In this document: in pieces, positions 11,322-25,232 of the stretch
Layout of the letters: every line of letters starts with the position of its first letter
Numbering within the stretch: the first letter of the stretch is position 1
DNA from: Hyperoodon ampullatus
Lineage: Eukaryota > Chordata > Mammalia > Artiodactyla > Ziphiidae
NCBI GenBank assembly: GCA_949752795.1
Contig: CATKHW010000280.1
Location: forward strand, 682,001-746,000
Reading direction: 5' to 3'
DNA: 64,000 bases
Translations under genes and position numbers: made by a program
Notes under the pieces: model-generated
What the model was told of the DNA's origin: nothing
What the model saw: only the letters and a program-made list of their open reading frames with translations
Database searches by the model: none

Positions 11322-13061
11322 CTTGGCCAAAAAGGGCGTATGCATTTTCTCCTGAATATATTCAGGAGAAAACGCATACGCCCTTTTTGGCCAAGCAAGC
11401 AAGCGGGCAATGCAAATCTGCACTACAAAGAAGTATCACTTCCGACCGGTCAAAAGGGACATCCACAAAATGTGTAAAAACCAGAAAGGCAAGACAGGCC
11501 CTGGAGAACAGGGAGCCTTGTTATGCCGATTGGCGGGATGTAAATTGCCAACTGCCTCTCTGGAGGAGTGCATTGTGTTCCCTAAAACAAGTAAACAACA
11601 GAGCTACAGAGCCAAGGGCACTTCCAGTCTAGGGAATATACCTTGGGAAAACTGAAAATCAATAAGACAGAGCCACCCCAATATTTAGGGCTGCACTGCT
11701 TACAAGGACCTCAACTTGGATACACCTTAAGTATCCCAGGAAATATAAAAATGGTTCAAAAAATTGTGGTCCTTACTTACGATGGAATATCCCTCAGCCA
11801 TGAAATCAGTGTCATAAGACCAGTAGCAGCAAAATGGTTGGATTCAGGTACGATGATTGTAAGTGAAATAAGTCACACAGAAAAAGAAACTTATCATAAG
11901 ATATCACTTATGAAGATCCTATAAATATGGCTACACTTGAACTGAGTTAGGAAAGAGAACAGTGTCTCATATTTAGAAAACACTCTTATGCCTGCTTAAG
12001 GGGGAAGGAGAGGTGGGGTGATGCATAAAACCAGAGTTTGATATAAGCACAGGTACCGTTCCAAAAACCAACTATGGAATAGACAAGACCTACACCTTCC
12101 TCAGTGAAAGGGACTCAAAACACCATATTTCCCCCAGAGGAATATATCTGACTAGTAAGCATCTTAAAACCTATGTATTGATATATCTCCGTAAGGGAAT
12201 CAAGTGTGTCTAGACTGGCATAAACATGACAGTGGGAATCAGCTCAAGCCCACTATAAAAAGGAATTTCAAAAACAAAACAAAAAAAACTGTGAAATTCT
12301 TTACAATTCCTTCAGGGTCTCTGATGAAACCTGGAATGACCCTATCTACAACGACAGCTGGATGTGGCATAAGGAGGGACACTTGGGACTGAGACGATTG
12401 GTGAGATTGGGTGAGCAAATGCAGACCCTTTAAATCACAAATGCCTGGCATCCATTCCATAGGTCCCAATTCTCCAGGTTGAAGGGAATATTACTACAGC
12501 TATAACATGTACGGGAAACCTAGAGAACGGACACACTGTGAATACGAAAGGTTTCTAAAACTCAACGAATAGTCCCTCTCCTGGTGCTCCGGTTTGACTT
12601 TTCATCTGCTTTACTATCAACCTCCCAACTTGGAGAGACAGCCCCTTTAACCTTCTGGTTCACACAGGTTGCCAAATTGGCAGAGGATGAAAGGGAAGAG
12701 GGAGAACCAATGAGAGAGTAGCTGTTAGGCATTTGGACTGGCACATATCACTGTAATTTCCAGGCAGGAAGAAGAATTAACCAAAGTCTCAGCCACCCAC
12801 CGGGAACCAGTATAGGTCCTGAACCAAAATTTTGGACTTGCGGTCAGCTCACCAAAAACGAGTTGAAAAAGGGAGCTCAGGGGCACAGCAATTCACAAAC
12901 TGGCCGAGTAAGAAAGGACAACTATCGTCCAATAATCTGTTGAGGGAAGGCAACGAGGCAGACTTGAAAGCGAGGCAGAATAGCAGGAAACAGATTTCAA
13001 GAGGTACATTGGAATTGCCTTTAAAGCACAGGAAGAGGGGCACAACTTCGAAAATGATGCC
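11322..13061 (+). repeat. Array 1, unit 7 (1,740 bp)
   Basis: Palindrome 11,322-11,395 with one left-arm change (tatgcatttt). Subtype A' near 12,432. Confidence 0.9.
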
Positions 13062-14799
13062 CTTGGCCAAAAAGGGCGTATGCGTTTTCTCCTGAATATA
13101 TTCAGGAGAAAATGCATACGCCCTTTTTGGCCAAGCAAGCAAGCGGGCAATGCAAATCTGAACTACAAAGAACTATCACTTCCCACCGGTCAAAAGGGAC
13201 ATCCACAAAATGTGTAAAAACCAGAAAGGCAAGACAGGCCCTGGAGAACAGGGAGCCTTGTTATGCTGATGGGTGGGATGTAAATTGCCAACTGCCTCTC
13301 TGGAAGAGTGCATTGTGTTCCCTAAAACAAGTAAAGAACAGAGCTACAGAGCCAAGGGCACTTCCAGTCTAGGGAATATACCTTGGGAAAACTGAAATTC
13401 AATAAGACAGAGCCACCCCAAAATTTAGGGCTGCACTGCTTACAAGGACCTCAACTTGGATACACCTTAAGTATCCCAGGAAATATAAAAATGGTTCAAA
13501 AAATTGTGGTCCTTACTTACGATGGAATATCCCTCAGCCTTGAAATCAATGTCATAACACCAGTAGCAGCAAAATGGGTGGATTCAGGTACGATGATTTT
13601 AAATGAAATAAGTAACACAGAAAAAGAAACTTATCGTAAGATATCACTTATGAAGATCCTATAAACATGGCTACACTTGAACTGAGTTAGGAAAGAGAAT
13701 AGTGTCTCATATTTAGAAAGCACTCTTATGCCTTCTTAAGGGGGAAGGAGAGGTGGGTGATGCATAAAACCAGAGTTTGATATAAGCACAGGTACCGTTC
13801 CAAAAACCAACTATGGAATAGACAAGACCTACACCTTCCTCAGTGAAAGGGACTCAAAACCCCATATTTGCCCCAGAGGAATATATCTGGCTAGTAAGCA
13901 TCTTAAAACCTATGTATTGATATGTCTCCGTAAGGGAATCAAGTGTGTCTAGACTGGCATAAACATGGCAGCGGGAATCAGCTCAAGCCCACTATAAAAA
14001 GGAATTTCAAAAACAAAACAAATAAACTGGGAAATTATTTACAATTCCTTCAGGGTCTCTGATGAAACCTGGAATGACCCTATCTACAACGACAGCTGGA
14101 TGTGGCATAAGGAGGGACACTTGGGACTGAGACGATTGGTGAGATTGGGTGAGCAAATGCAGACCCTTTAAAGCACAAATGCCTGGCACCCATTCCATGG
14201 GTCCCAACTCTCCAGGTTGAAGGGAATATTACTACAGCTATAACATGTACGGGAAACCTAGAGAACGGACACACTGTGAATACGAAAGGTTTCTAAAACT
14301 CAACGAATAGTCCCTCTCCTGGTGCTCCGGTTTGACTTTTCATCTGCTTTACTATCAACCTCCCAACTTGGAGAGACAGACCCTTTAACCTCCTGGTTTG
14401 CACAGGTTGCCAATTTGGCAGAGGATGAAAGGGAAGAGGGAGAACCAATGAGAGAGTAGCTGTTAGGCATTTGGACTGGCACATATCACTCTAACTTCCC
14501 GGCAGGAAGAAGAATTAACCAAAGTCTCAGCCACCCACCGAGAACCAGTATAGGTCCTGAACCAAAATTTTGGACTTGCGGTCAGCTCACCAAAAACGAG
14601 TTGAAAAATGGAGCTCAGGGGCACAGCAATTCACAAACTGACCGAGTAATAAAAGACAACTATCGTCCAAAAATCTGTTGAGGGAAGGCAACGAGGCGCA
14701 CTTGAAAGCGAGGCAGAATAGCAGGAAACAGATTTCAAGAGCTACGTAGGAATCGCCTTTAAAGCACAGGAAGAGGGGCACAACTTCGACAATGATGCA
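13062..14799 (+). repeat. Array 1, unit 8 (1,738 bp)
   Basis: Palindrome 13,062-13,135 with one right-arm change (gaaaatgcat). Subtype A near 14,172. Confidence 0.9.
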
Positions 14800-14873
14800 C
14801 TTGGCCAAAAAGGGCGTATGCGTTTTCTCCTGAATATATTCAGGAGAAAACGCATACGCCCTTTTTGGCCAAG
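14800..14873. mobile_element. Perfect 74-bp palindrome (unit 9)
   Basis: All 37 pairs match; identical to the unit 2 copy. Confidence 0.9.
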
Positions 14874-16536
14874 CAAGCAAGCGGGCAATGCAAATCTGAA
14901 CTACAAAGAACTATCACTTCCCACCGGTCAAAAGGGACATCCACAAAATGTGTAAAAACCAGAAAGGCAAGACAGGCCCTGGAGAACAGGGAGCCTTGTT
15001 ATGCTGATGGGCGGGATGTAAATTGCCAACTGCCTCTCTGGAGGAGTGCATTGTGTTCCCTAAAACAAGTAAAGAACAGAGCTACAGAGCCAAGGGCACT
15101 TCCAGTCTAGGGAATATACCTTGGGAAAACTGAAATTCAATAAGACAGAGCCACCCCAAAATTTAGGGCTGCACTGCTTACAAGGACCTCAACTTGGATA
15201 CACCTTAAGTATCCCAGGAAATATAAAAATGGTTCAAAAAATTGTGGTCCTTACTTACGATGGAATATCCCTCAGCCATGAAATCAGTGTCATAAGACCA
15301 GTAGCAGCAAAATGGGTGGATTCAGGTACGATGATTCTAAGTGAAATAAGTCACACAGAAAAAGAAACTTATCATAAGATATCACTTATGAAGATCCTAT
15401 AAACATGGCTACACTTGAACTGAGTTAGGAAAGAGAACAGTGTCTCATATTTAGAAAACATTCTTATGCCTGCTTAAGGGGGAAGGAGAGGTGGGGTGAT
15501 GCATAAAACCAGAGTTTGATATAAGCACAGGTACCGTTCCAAAACCAACTATGTAATAGACAAGACATACACCTTTTCAGTGAAAGGGACTCAAAACCCC
15601 ATATTTCCCAGAGAGGAATATATCTGACTAGTAAGAATCTTAAAACCTATGTATTGATATGTCTCCGTAAGGGAAACAAGTGTGTCTAGACTGGCATAAA
15701 CATGGCAGCGAGAATCAGCTCAAACCCACTATAAAAAGGAATTTCAAAAACAAAACAAAAAAACTGGGAAATTCTTTACAATTCCTTCAGGGTCCCTAAT
15801 GAAACCTAGAATGACCCTATCTACAATGACAGCTGGATGTGGCATAAGGAGGGACACTTGGGACTGAGACGATTGGTGAGATTGGGTGAGCAAATGCAGA
15901 ACCTTTAAAGCACAAATGCCTGGCACCCATTCCATGAGTCGCAACTCTCCAGGTTGAAGGGAATATTACTACAGCTATAACATGTACGGGAAACCTAGAG
16001 AACGGACACACTGTGAATACGAAAGGTTTCTAAAACTCAACGAATAGTCCCTCTCCTGGTGCCCCAGTTTGACTTTACATCTGATTTACTATCAACCTCC
16101 CAACTTGGAGAGAAAGCCCCATTAACCTCCTGGTTCGCACAGGTTGCCAATTTGGCAGAGGATGAAAGGGAAGAGGGAGAACCAATGAGAGAGTAGCTGT
16201 TAGGCATTTGGACGGGCACATATCACTGTAATTTCCCGGCAGGAAGAAGAATTAACCAAAGTCTCAGCCACCCACCGGGAACCAGTATAGGTCCTGAACC
16301 AAAATTTTGGACTTGCGGTCAGCTCACCAAAAAAGAGTTGAAAAATGGAGCTCAGGGGCACAGCAATTCACAAACTGGCCGAGTAATAAAGGACAACTAT
16401 CGTCCAAAAATCTGTTAAGGGAAGGCAACTAGGCGGACTTGAAAGCGAGGCAGAATAGCAGGAAACAGATTTCAAGAGGTACGTTGGAATCGCCTTTAAA
16501 GCACAGGAAGAGGGGCACAACTTCGACAATGATGCA
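14800..16536 (+). repeat. Array 1, unit 9 (1,737 bp)
   Basis: Palindrome 14,800-14,873 is perfect. Carries the short variant 'acaccttttcag' near 15,568, shared with units 13 and 16 and marking a four-unit relation. Subtype A near 15,910. Confidence 0.9.
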
Positions 16537-18275
16537 CTTGGCTAAAAAGGGCTTATGTGTTTTCTACTGAATATATTCAAGAGAAAACGCATACGCCCTT
16601 TTTGGCCAAGCAAGCAAGCGGGCAATGCAAATCTGCACTACAAAGAAGTATCACTTCCCACCGGTCAAAAGGGACATCCACAAAATGTGTAAAAACCAGA
16701 AAGGCAAGACAGGCCCTGGAGAACAGGGAGCCTTGTTATGCCGATGGGCGGGATGTAAATTGCAAACTGCCTCTCTGGAGGAGTGCATTGTGTTCCCTAA
16801 AACAAGTAAAGAACAGAGCTACAGAGCCAAGGGCACTTCCAGTCTAAGGAATATACCTTGGGAAAACTGAAAATCAATAAGACAGAGCCACCCCAAAATT
16901 TAGGGCTGTACTGCTTACAAGGACCTCAACTTGGATACACATTAAGTATCCCAGGAAATATAAAAATGTTTCAAAAAATTGTGGTACTTACGTACGATGG
17001 AATATCCCTCAGCCATGTAATCAATATCATAAGACCAGTAGCAGCAAAATGGGTGGATTCAGGTACGATGATTATAAGTGAAATAAGTCAAACAGAAAAA
17101 GAAACTTATCATAAGATATCACTTATGAAGATCCTGTAAACATGGCTACACTTGAACTGAATTAGGAAAGAGAACAGTGTCTCATATTTAGAAAACACTC
17201 TTATGCTTGCTTAAGGCGGAAGGAGAGGTGGGGTGATGTATAAAACCAGAGTTTGATATAAGCACAGGTACCGTTCCAAAAACCAACTATGGAATAGACA
17301 AGACCTACACCTTCCTCAGTGAAACGGACTCAAAACACCATATTTTCCGCAGAGGAATATATCTGACTGGTAAGAATCTTAAAACCTATGTATTGATATG
17401 TCTCCGTAAGGGAATCAAGTGTGTCTAGACTGGCATAAACATGGCAGCGAGAATCATCTCAAACACACTATAAAAAGGAATTTCAAAAACAAAACAAAAA
17501 AACTGGGAAATTCTTTTCAATTCCTTCAGGGTCCCTGATGAAACCTGGAATGACCCTATCTACAACGACAGCTGGATGTGGCATAAGGAGGGACACTTGG
17601 GACTGAGAGGATTGGTGAGATTGGGTGAGAAAATGCAGACCCTTTAAATCACAAATGCCTGGCACCCACTCCATGGGTCCTAACTCTCCAGGTTGAAGGG
17701 AATATTACTATAGCTATAACATGTACGGAAATCCTAGAGAACGGACACACTCTGAATACGAAAGGTTTCTAAAACTCAACGAATAGTCCCTCTCCTGGTG
17801 CTCCGGTTTGACTTTCCATCTGCTTTACTATCCACCTCCCAACTTGGAGAGACAGCCCCTTTAACCTCCTGGTTCGCACAGGTTGCCAATTTGGCAGAGG
17901 ATGAAAGGGAAGAGGGAGAACCAATGAGAGAGTAGCTGTTAGGTATTTGGACGGGCACATATCACTGTAATTTCCCAGCAGGAAGAAGAATTAACCAAAG
18001 TCTCAGCCACCCACCGGGAACCAGTATAGGTCCTGAACCAAAATTTTGGACTTGCGGTCAGCTCACCAAAAACGAGTTGAAAAATGGAGCTCAGGGGCAC
18101 AGCAATTCACAAACTGACCGAGTAATAAAAGACAACTATCGTCCAAAAATCTGTTGAGGGAAGGCAACGAGGCGCACTTGAAAGCGAGGCAGAATAGCAG
18201 GAAAAAAATTTCAAGAGCTACGTAGGAATCGCCTTTAAAGCACAGGAAGAGGGGCACAACTTTGACAATGATGCA
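16537..18275 (+). repeat. Array 1, unit 10 (1,739 bp)
   Basis: Palindrome 16,537-16,610 with about five mismatched pairs, the most decayed copy in the array interior. The rest of the unit is close to unit 12 (offset 3,478 bp; both read 'catgtaatcaatatcat'). Subtype A'. Confidence 0.9.
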
Positions 18276-20014
18276 CTTGGTCAAAAAGGGCGTATGCGTT
18301 TTCTCCTGAATATATTCAAGAGAAAACGCATACGCCCTTTTTGGCCAAGCAAGCAAGCGGGCAATGCAAATCTGCACTACAAAGAAGTATCACTTCCCAC
18401 CGGTCAAAAGGGACATCCACAAAATGTGTAAAAACCAGAAAGGCAAGACAGGCCCTGGAGAACAGGGAGCCTTGTTATGCTGATGGGCGGGATGTAAATT
18501 GCCAACTGCCTCTATGGAGGAGTGCATTGTGTTCCCTAAAACAAGTAAAGAACAGAGCTACAGAGCCAAGGGCACTTCAAGTCTAGGGAATATACCTTGG
18601 GAAAACTGAAAATCAATAAGACAGAGCCACCCCAAAATTTAGGGCTGCACTGCTTACAAGGACCTCAACTTGGATACACCTTAAGTATCCCAGGAAATAT
18701 AAAAATGGTTCAAAAAATTGTGGTACTTACGTACGATGGAATATCCCTCAGGCATGAAATCAATGTCATAAGGCCAGTAGCAGCAAAATGGGTGGATTCA
18801 GGTACGATGATTCTAAGTGAAATAAGTCACACAGAAAAAGAAACTTATCATAAGATATCACTTATGAAGATCCTATAAACATGGCTACACTTGAACTGAG
18901 TTAGGAAAGAGAACAGTGTCTCATATTTAGAAAACACTCTTATGCCTGCTTAAGGGGGAAGGAGAGGTGGGGTGATGCATAAAACCAGAGTTTGATATAA
19001 GCACAGGTACCGTTCCAAAAACCAACTATGGAATAGACAAGACCTACACCTTCCTCAGTGAAAGGGACTCAAAACCCCATATTTCCCGCAGAGGAATGTA
19101 TCTGACTAGTAAGAATCTTAAAACCTATGTATTGATATGTCTCCGTAAGGGAATCAAGTGTGTCTAGACTGGCATAAACATGGCAGCGAGAATCATCTCA
19201 AACCCACTATAAAAAGGAATTTCAAAAACAAAACAAAAAAACTGGGAAATTCTTTACAATTCCTTCAGGGTCTCTGATGAAACCTGGAATGACCCTATCT
19301 ACAACGACAGCTGGATGTGGCATAAGGAGGGACACTTGGGACTGAGACGATTGGTGAGATTGGGTGAGCAAATGCAGACCCATTAAAGCACAAATGCCTG
19401 GCACCCATTCCATGGGTCCCAACTCTCCAGGTTGAAGGGAATATTACTACAGTTATAACATGTACGGGAAACCTAGAGAACGGACACACTGTGAAAACGA
19501 AAGGTTTCTAAAACTCAGTGAATAGTCCCTCTCCGGGTGCTCCGGTTTGATTTTCCATCTGCTTTACTATCAATATCCCAACTTGGAGAGACAGCCCCTT
19601 TAACCTCCTGGTTCGCACAGGTTGCCAATTTGGCAGAGGATGAAAGGGAAGAGGGAGAACCAATGAGAGAGTAGCTGTTAGGCATTTGGACGGGCACATA
19701 TCACTGTAATTTCCCGGCAGGAAGAAGAATTAACCAAAGTCTCAGCCACCCACCGGGAACCAGTATAGGTCCTGAACCAAAATTTTGGACTTGCGGTCAG
19801 CTCACCAAAAACGAGTTGAAAAATGGAGCTCAGGGGCACAGCAATTCACAAACTGGCCGAGTAATAAAGGACAACTATCGTCCAAAAATCTGTTAAGGGA
19901 AGGCAACTAGGCGGACTAGAAAGCGAGGCTGAATAGCAGGAAACAGATTTCAAGAGGTACGTTGGAATCGCCTTTAAAGCACAGGAAGAGGGGCACAACT
20001 TCGACAATGATGCA
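18276..20014 (+). repeat. Array 1, unit 11 (1,739 bp)
   Basis: Palindrome 18,276-18,349 with two mismatched pairs (ttggtcaa; ttcaagag). Subtype A near 19,386. Confidence 0.9.
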
Positions 20015-20088
20015 CTTGGCCAAAAAGGGCCTATGCGTTTTCTCCTGAATATATTCAAGAGAAAACGCATAGGCCCTTTTTGGCCAAG
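20015..20088. mobile_element. Palindrome of unit 12 with matched substitutions in both arms
   Basis: The left arm reads gggcctatgcg (consensus gggcgtatgcg; C at 20,031). The right arm reads cgcataggccc (consensus cgcatacgccc; G at 20,072). The two positions are exact partners, so pairing is kept. One other pair is mismatched (ttcaagag, shared with units 10, 11 and 15). Confidence 0.85.
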
Positions 20089-21753
20089 CAAGAAAGCGGG
20101 CAATGCAAATCTGCACTACAAAGAAGTATCACTTCCCACCGGTCAAGAGGGACATCCACAAAATGTGTAAAAAACAGAAAGGCAAGACAGGCCCTGGAGA
20201 ACAGGGAGCCTTGTTATGCCGATGGGCGGGATGTAAATTGCAAACTGCCTCTCTGGAGGAGTGCATTGTGTTCCCTAAAACAAGTAAACAACAGAGCTAC
20301 AGAGCCAAGGGCACTTCCAGTCTAGGGAATATACCTTGGGAAAACTGAAAATCAATAAGACAGAGCCACCCCAAAATTTAGGGCTGTACTGCTTACAAGG
20401 ACCTCAACTTGGATACACATTAAGTATCCCAGGAAATATAAAAATGGTTCAAAAAATTGTGGTACTTACGTACGATGGAATATCCCTCAGCCATGTAATC
20501 AATATCATAAGACCAGTAGCAGCAAAATGGGTGGATTCAGGTACGATGATTCTAAGTGAAATAAGTCAAACAGAAAAAGAAACTTATCATAAGATATCAC
20601 TTATGAAGATCCTGTAAACATGGCTACAGTTGAACTGAATTAGGAAAGAGAACAGTGTCTCATATTTAGAAAACACTCTTATGCCTGCTTAAGGGGGAAG
20701 GAGAGGTGGGGTGATGTATAAAACCAGAGTTTGATATAAGCACAGGTACCGTTCCAAAAACCAACTATGGAATAGACAAGACCTACACCTTCCTCAGTGA
20801 AACGGACTCAAAACACCATATTTTCCGCAGAGGAATATATCTGACTGGTAAGAATCTTAAAACCTATGTATTGATATGTCTCCGTAAGGGAATCAAGTGT
20901 GTCTAGACTGGCATAAACATGGCAGCGAGAATCATCTCAAACACACTATAAAAAGGAATTTCAAAAACAAAACAAAAAAACTGGTAAATTCTTTACAATT
21001 CCTTCAGGGTCCCTGATGAAACCTGGAATGACCCTATCTACAACGACAGCTGGATGTGGCAAAAGGAGGGACACTTGGGATTGAGAGGATTGGTGAGATT
21101 GGGTGAGAAAATGCAGACCCTTTAAATCACAAATGCCTGGCACCCACTCCATGGGTCCTAACTCTCCAGCTTGAAGGGAATATTACTACAGCTATAACAT
21201 GTACGGAAATCCTAGAGAACGGACACACTCTGAATACGAAAAGTTTCTAAATCTCAACGAATAGTCCCTATCCTGGTGCTCCGGTTTGACTTTCCATCTG
21301 CTTTACTATCCACCTCCCAACTTGGAGAGACAGCCCCTTTAACCTCCTGGTTCGCACAGGTTGCCAATTTGGCAGAGGATGAAAGGGAAGAGGGAGAAAC
21401 AATGAGAGAGTAGCTGTTAGGTATTTGGACGGGCACATATCACTGTAATTTCCCGGCAGGAAGAAGAATTAACCAAAGTCTCAGCCACCCACCGGGAACC
21501 AGTATAGGTCCTGAACCAAAATTTTGGACTTGCGGTCAGCTCACCAAAAACGAGTTGAAAAATGGAGCTCATTGGCACAGCAATTCACAAACTGACCGAG
21601 TAATAAAAGACAACTATCGTCCAAAAATCTGTTGAGGGAAGGCAACGAGGCGCACTTGAAAGCGAGGCAGAATAGCAGGAAAAAAATTTCAAGAGCTACG
21701 TAGGAATCGCCTTTAAAGCACAGGAAGAGGGGCACAACTTCGACAATGATGCA
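20015..21753 (+). repeat. Array 1, unit 12 (1,739 bp)
   Basis: Carries the symmetric palindrome variant described separately. Subtype A' near 21,125. Sister of unit 10. Confidence 0.9.
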
Positions 21754-23493
21754 CTTGGCCAAAAAGGGCGTATGCGTTTTCACCTGAATATATTCAGGAG
21801 AAAACGCATACGCCCTTTTTGGCCAAGCAAGCAAGCGGGCAATGCAAATCTGAACTACAAAGAACTATCACTTCCCACCGGTCAAAAGGGACATCCACAA
21901 AATGTGTAAAAACCAGAAAGGCAAGACAGGCCCTGGAGAACAGGGAGCCTTGTTATGCTGATGGGTGGGATGTAAATTGCCAACTGCCTCTCTGGAGGAG
22001 TGCATTGTGTTCCCTAAAACAAGTAAAGAACAGAGCTACAGAGCCAAGGGCACTTCCAGTCTAGGAAATATACCTTGGGAAAACTGAAATTCAATAAGAC
22101 AGAGCCACCCCAAAATTTAGGGCTGCACTGCTTACAAGGACCTCAACTTGGATACACCTTAAGTATCCCAGGAAATATAAAAATGGTTCAAAAAATTGTG
22201 GTACTTACGTACGATGGAATATCCCTCAGCCATGAAATCAGTGTCATAAGACCAGTAGCAGCAAAATGGGTGGATTCAGGTACGATGATTCTAAGTGAAA
22301 TAAGTCACACAGAAAAAGAAACTTATCATAAGATATCACTTATGAAGATCCTATAAACATGGCTACACTTGAACTGCGTTAGGAAAGAGAACAGTGTCTC
22401 ATATTTAGAAAACATTCTTATGCCTGCTTAAGGGGGAAGGAGAGGTGGGGTGATGCATAAAACCAGAGTTTGATATAAGCACAGGTACCGTTCCAAAACC
22501 AACTATGTAATAGACAAGACATACACCTTTTCAGTGAAAGGGACTCAAAACCCCATATTTCCCACAGAGGAATATATCTGACTAGTAAGAATCTTAAAAC
22601 CTATGTATTGATATGTCTCCGTAAGGGAAACAAGTGTGTCTAGACTGGCATAAACATGGCAGCGAGAATCATCTCAAACACACTATAAAAAGGAATTTCA
22701 AAAACAAACAAAAAAAAAAACTGGGAAATTCTTTACAATTCCTTCAGGGTCCCTAATGAAACCTGGAATGACCCTATCTACAATGACAGCTGGATGTGGC
22801 ATAAGGAGGGACACTTGGGACTGAGACGATTGGTGAGATTGGGTGAGCAAATGCAGAACCTTTAAATCACAAATGCCTGGCACCCATTCCATGGGTCCCA
22901 ACTCTCCAGGTTGAAGGGAATATTACTACAGCTATAACATGTACGGGAAACCTAGAGAACGGACACACTGTGAATACGAAAGGTTTCTAAAACTCAACGA
23001 ATAGTCCCTCTCCTGGTGCCCCGGTTTGACTTTCCATCTGTTTTACTATCAACCTCCCAACTTGGAGAGAAAGCCCCATTAACCTCCTGGTTCGCACAGG
23101 TTGCCAATTTGGCAGAGGATGAAAGGGAAGAGGGAGAACCAATGAGAGAGTAGCTGTTAGGCATTTGGACGGGCACATATCACTGTAATTTCCCGGCAGG
23201 GAGAAGAATTAACCAAAGTCTCAGCCACCCAACAGGAACCAGTATAGGTCCTGAACCAAAATTTTGGACTTGCGGTCAGCTCACCAAAAATGAGTTGAAA
23301 AATGGAGCTCAGGGGCACAGCAATTCACAAACTGGCCGAGTAATAAAGGACAACTATCGTCCAAAAATCTGTTGAGGAAAGGCAACGAGGCGGACTTGAA
23401 AGCGAGGCAGAATAGCAGGAAACAGATTTCAAGAGGTACGTTGGAATCGCCTTTAAAGCACAGGAAGAGGGGCACAACTTCGACAATGATGCA
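21754..23493 (+). repeat. Array 1, unit 13 (1,740 bp)
   Basis: Palindrome 21,754-21,827 with one left-arm change (tttcacctg). First unit of the duplicated three-unit block; near-identical to unit 16. Subtype A' with an 11-A run in the tail. Confidence 0.9.
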
Positions 23494-25232
23494 CTTGGCC
23501 AAAAAGGGCATATGCGTTTTCTCCTGAATATATTCAGGAGAAAACGCATACGCCCTTTTTCGCCAAGCAAGCAAGGGGGCAATGCAAATCTGCACTACAA
23601 AGAAGTATCACTTCCCACCGTTCAAAAGGGACATCCACAAAATGTGTAAAAAACAGAAAGGCAAGACAGGCCCTGGAGAACAGGGAGCCTTGATGTGCTG
23701 AAGGGCGGGATGTAAATTGCCAACTGCCTCTATGGAGGAGTGCATTGTGTTCCCTAAAACAAATAAAGAACAGAGCTACAGAGCCAAGGGCACTTCCAGT
23801 CTAGGGAATATACCTTGGGAAAACTGAAAATCAATAAGACAGAGCCACCCCAAAATTTAGGGCTGCACTGCTTACAAGGACCTCAACTTGGATACACCTT
23901 AAGTATCCCAGGAAATATAAAAATGGTTCAAAAAATTGTGGTACTTACGTACGATGGAATATCCCTCAGCCATGAAATGAGTGTCATAAGACGAGTAGCA
24001 GCAAAATGGGTGGATTCAGGTACGATGATTCTAAGTGAAATAAGTCACACAGAAAAAGAAACTTATCATAAGATATCACTTATGAAGATCCTATAAACAT
24101 GGCTACACTTGAACTGAGTTAGGAAAGAGAACAGTGTCTCATATTTAGAAAACACTCTTATGCCTGCTTAAGGGGGAAGGAGAGGTGGGGTGATGCATAA
24201 AACCAGAGTTTGATATAAGCACAGGTACCGTTCCAAAAACCAACTATGGAATAGACAAGACCTACACCTTCCTCAGTGAAAGGGACTCAAAACCCCGTAT
24301 TTCCCGCAGAGGAATATATCTGACTAGTAAGAATCTTAAAACCTATGTATTGATATGTCTCCGTAAGGGAATCAAGTGTGTCTAGACTGGCATAAACATG
24401 GCAGCGAGAATCATCTCAAACCCACTATAAAAAGGAATTTCAAAAACAAAAAAAAAAAACTGGGAAATTCTTTACAATTCCTTCAGGGTCTCTGATGAAA
24501 CCTGGAATGACCCTATCTACAACGACAGCTGGATGTGGCATAAGGAGGGACACTTGGGACTGAGACGATTGGTGAGATTGGGTGAGCAAATGCAGACCCT
24601 TTAAAGCACAAATGCCTGGCACCCATTCCATGGGTCCCAACTCTCCAGGTTGAAGGGAATATTACTACAGTTATAACATGTACGGGAAACCTAGAGAACG
24701 GACACACTGTGAAAACGAAAGGTTTCTAAAACTCAGTGAATAGTCCCTCTCCTGGTGCTCCGGTTTGATTTTCCATCTGCATTACTATCAATCTCCCAAC
24801 TTGGAGAGACAGCCCCTTTAACCTCCTGGTTCGCACAGGTTGCCAATTTGGCAGAGGATGAAAGGGAAGAGGGAGAACCAATGAGAGAGTAGCTGTTAGG
24901 CATTTGGACGGGCACATATCACTGTAATTTCCCGGCAGGAAGAAGAATTAACCAAAGTCTCAGCTGCCCACTGGGAACCAGTATAGGTCCTGAACCAAAA
25001 TTTTGGACTTGCGGTCAGCTCACCAAAAACGAGTTGAAAAATGGAGCTCAGGGGCACAGCAATTCACAAACTGGCCGAATAATAAAGGACAACTATCGTC
25101 CAAAAATCTGTTGAGGGAAGGCAACGAGGCTGACTTGAAAGCGAGGCCGAATAGCAGGAAACAGATTTCAAGAGGTACGTTGGAATCGCCTTTAAAGCAC
25201 AGGAAGAGGGGCACAACTACGACAATGATGCA
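23494..25232 (+). repeat. Array 1, unit 14 (1,739 bp)
   Basis: Palindrome 23,494-23,567 with two mismatched pairs (gggcatatg; tttttcgcc). Copy of unit 17. Subtype A near 24,605. Confidence 0.9.
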
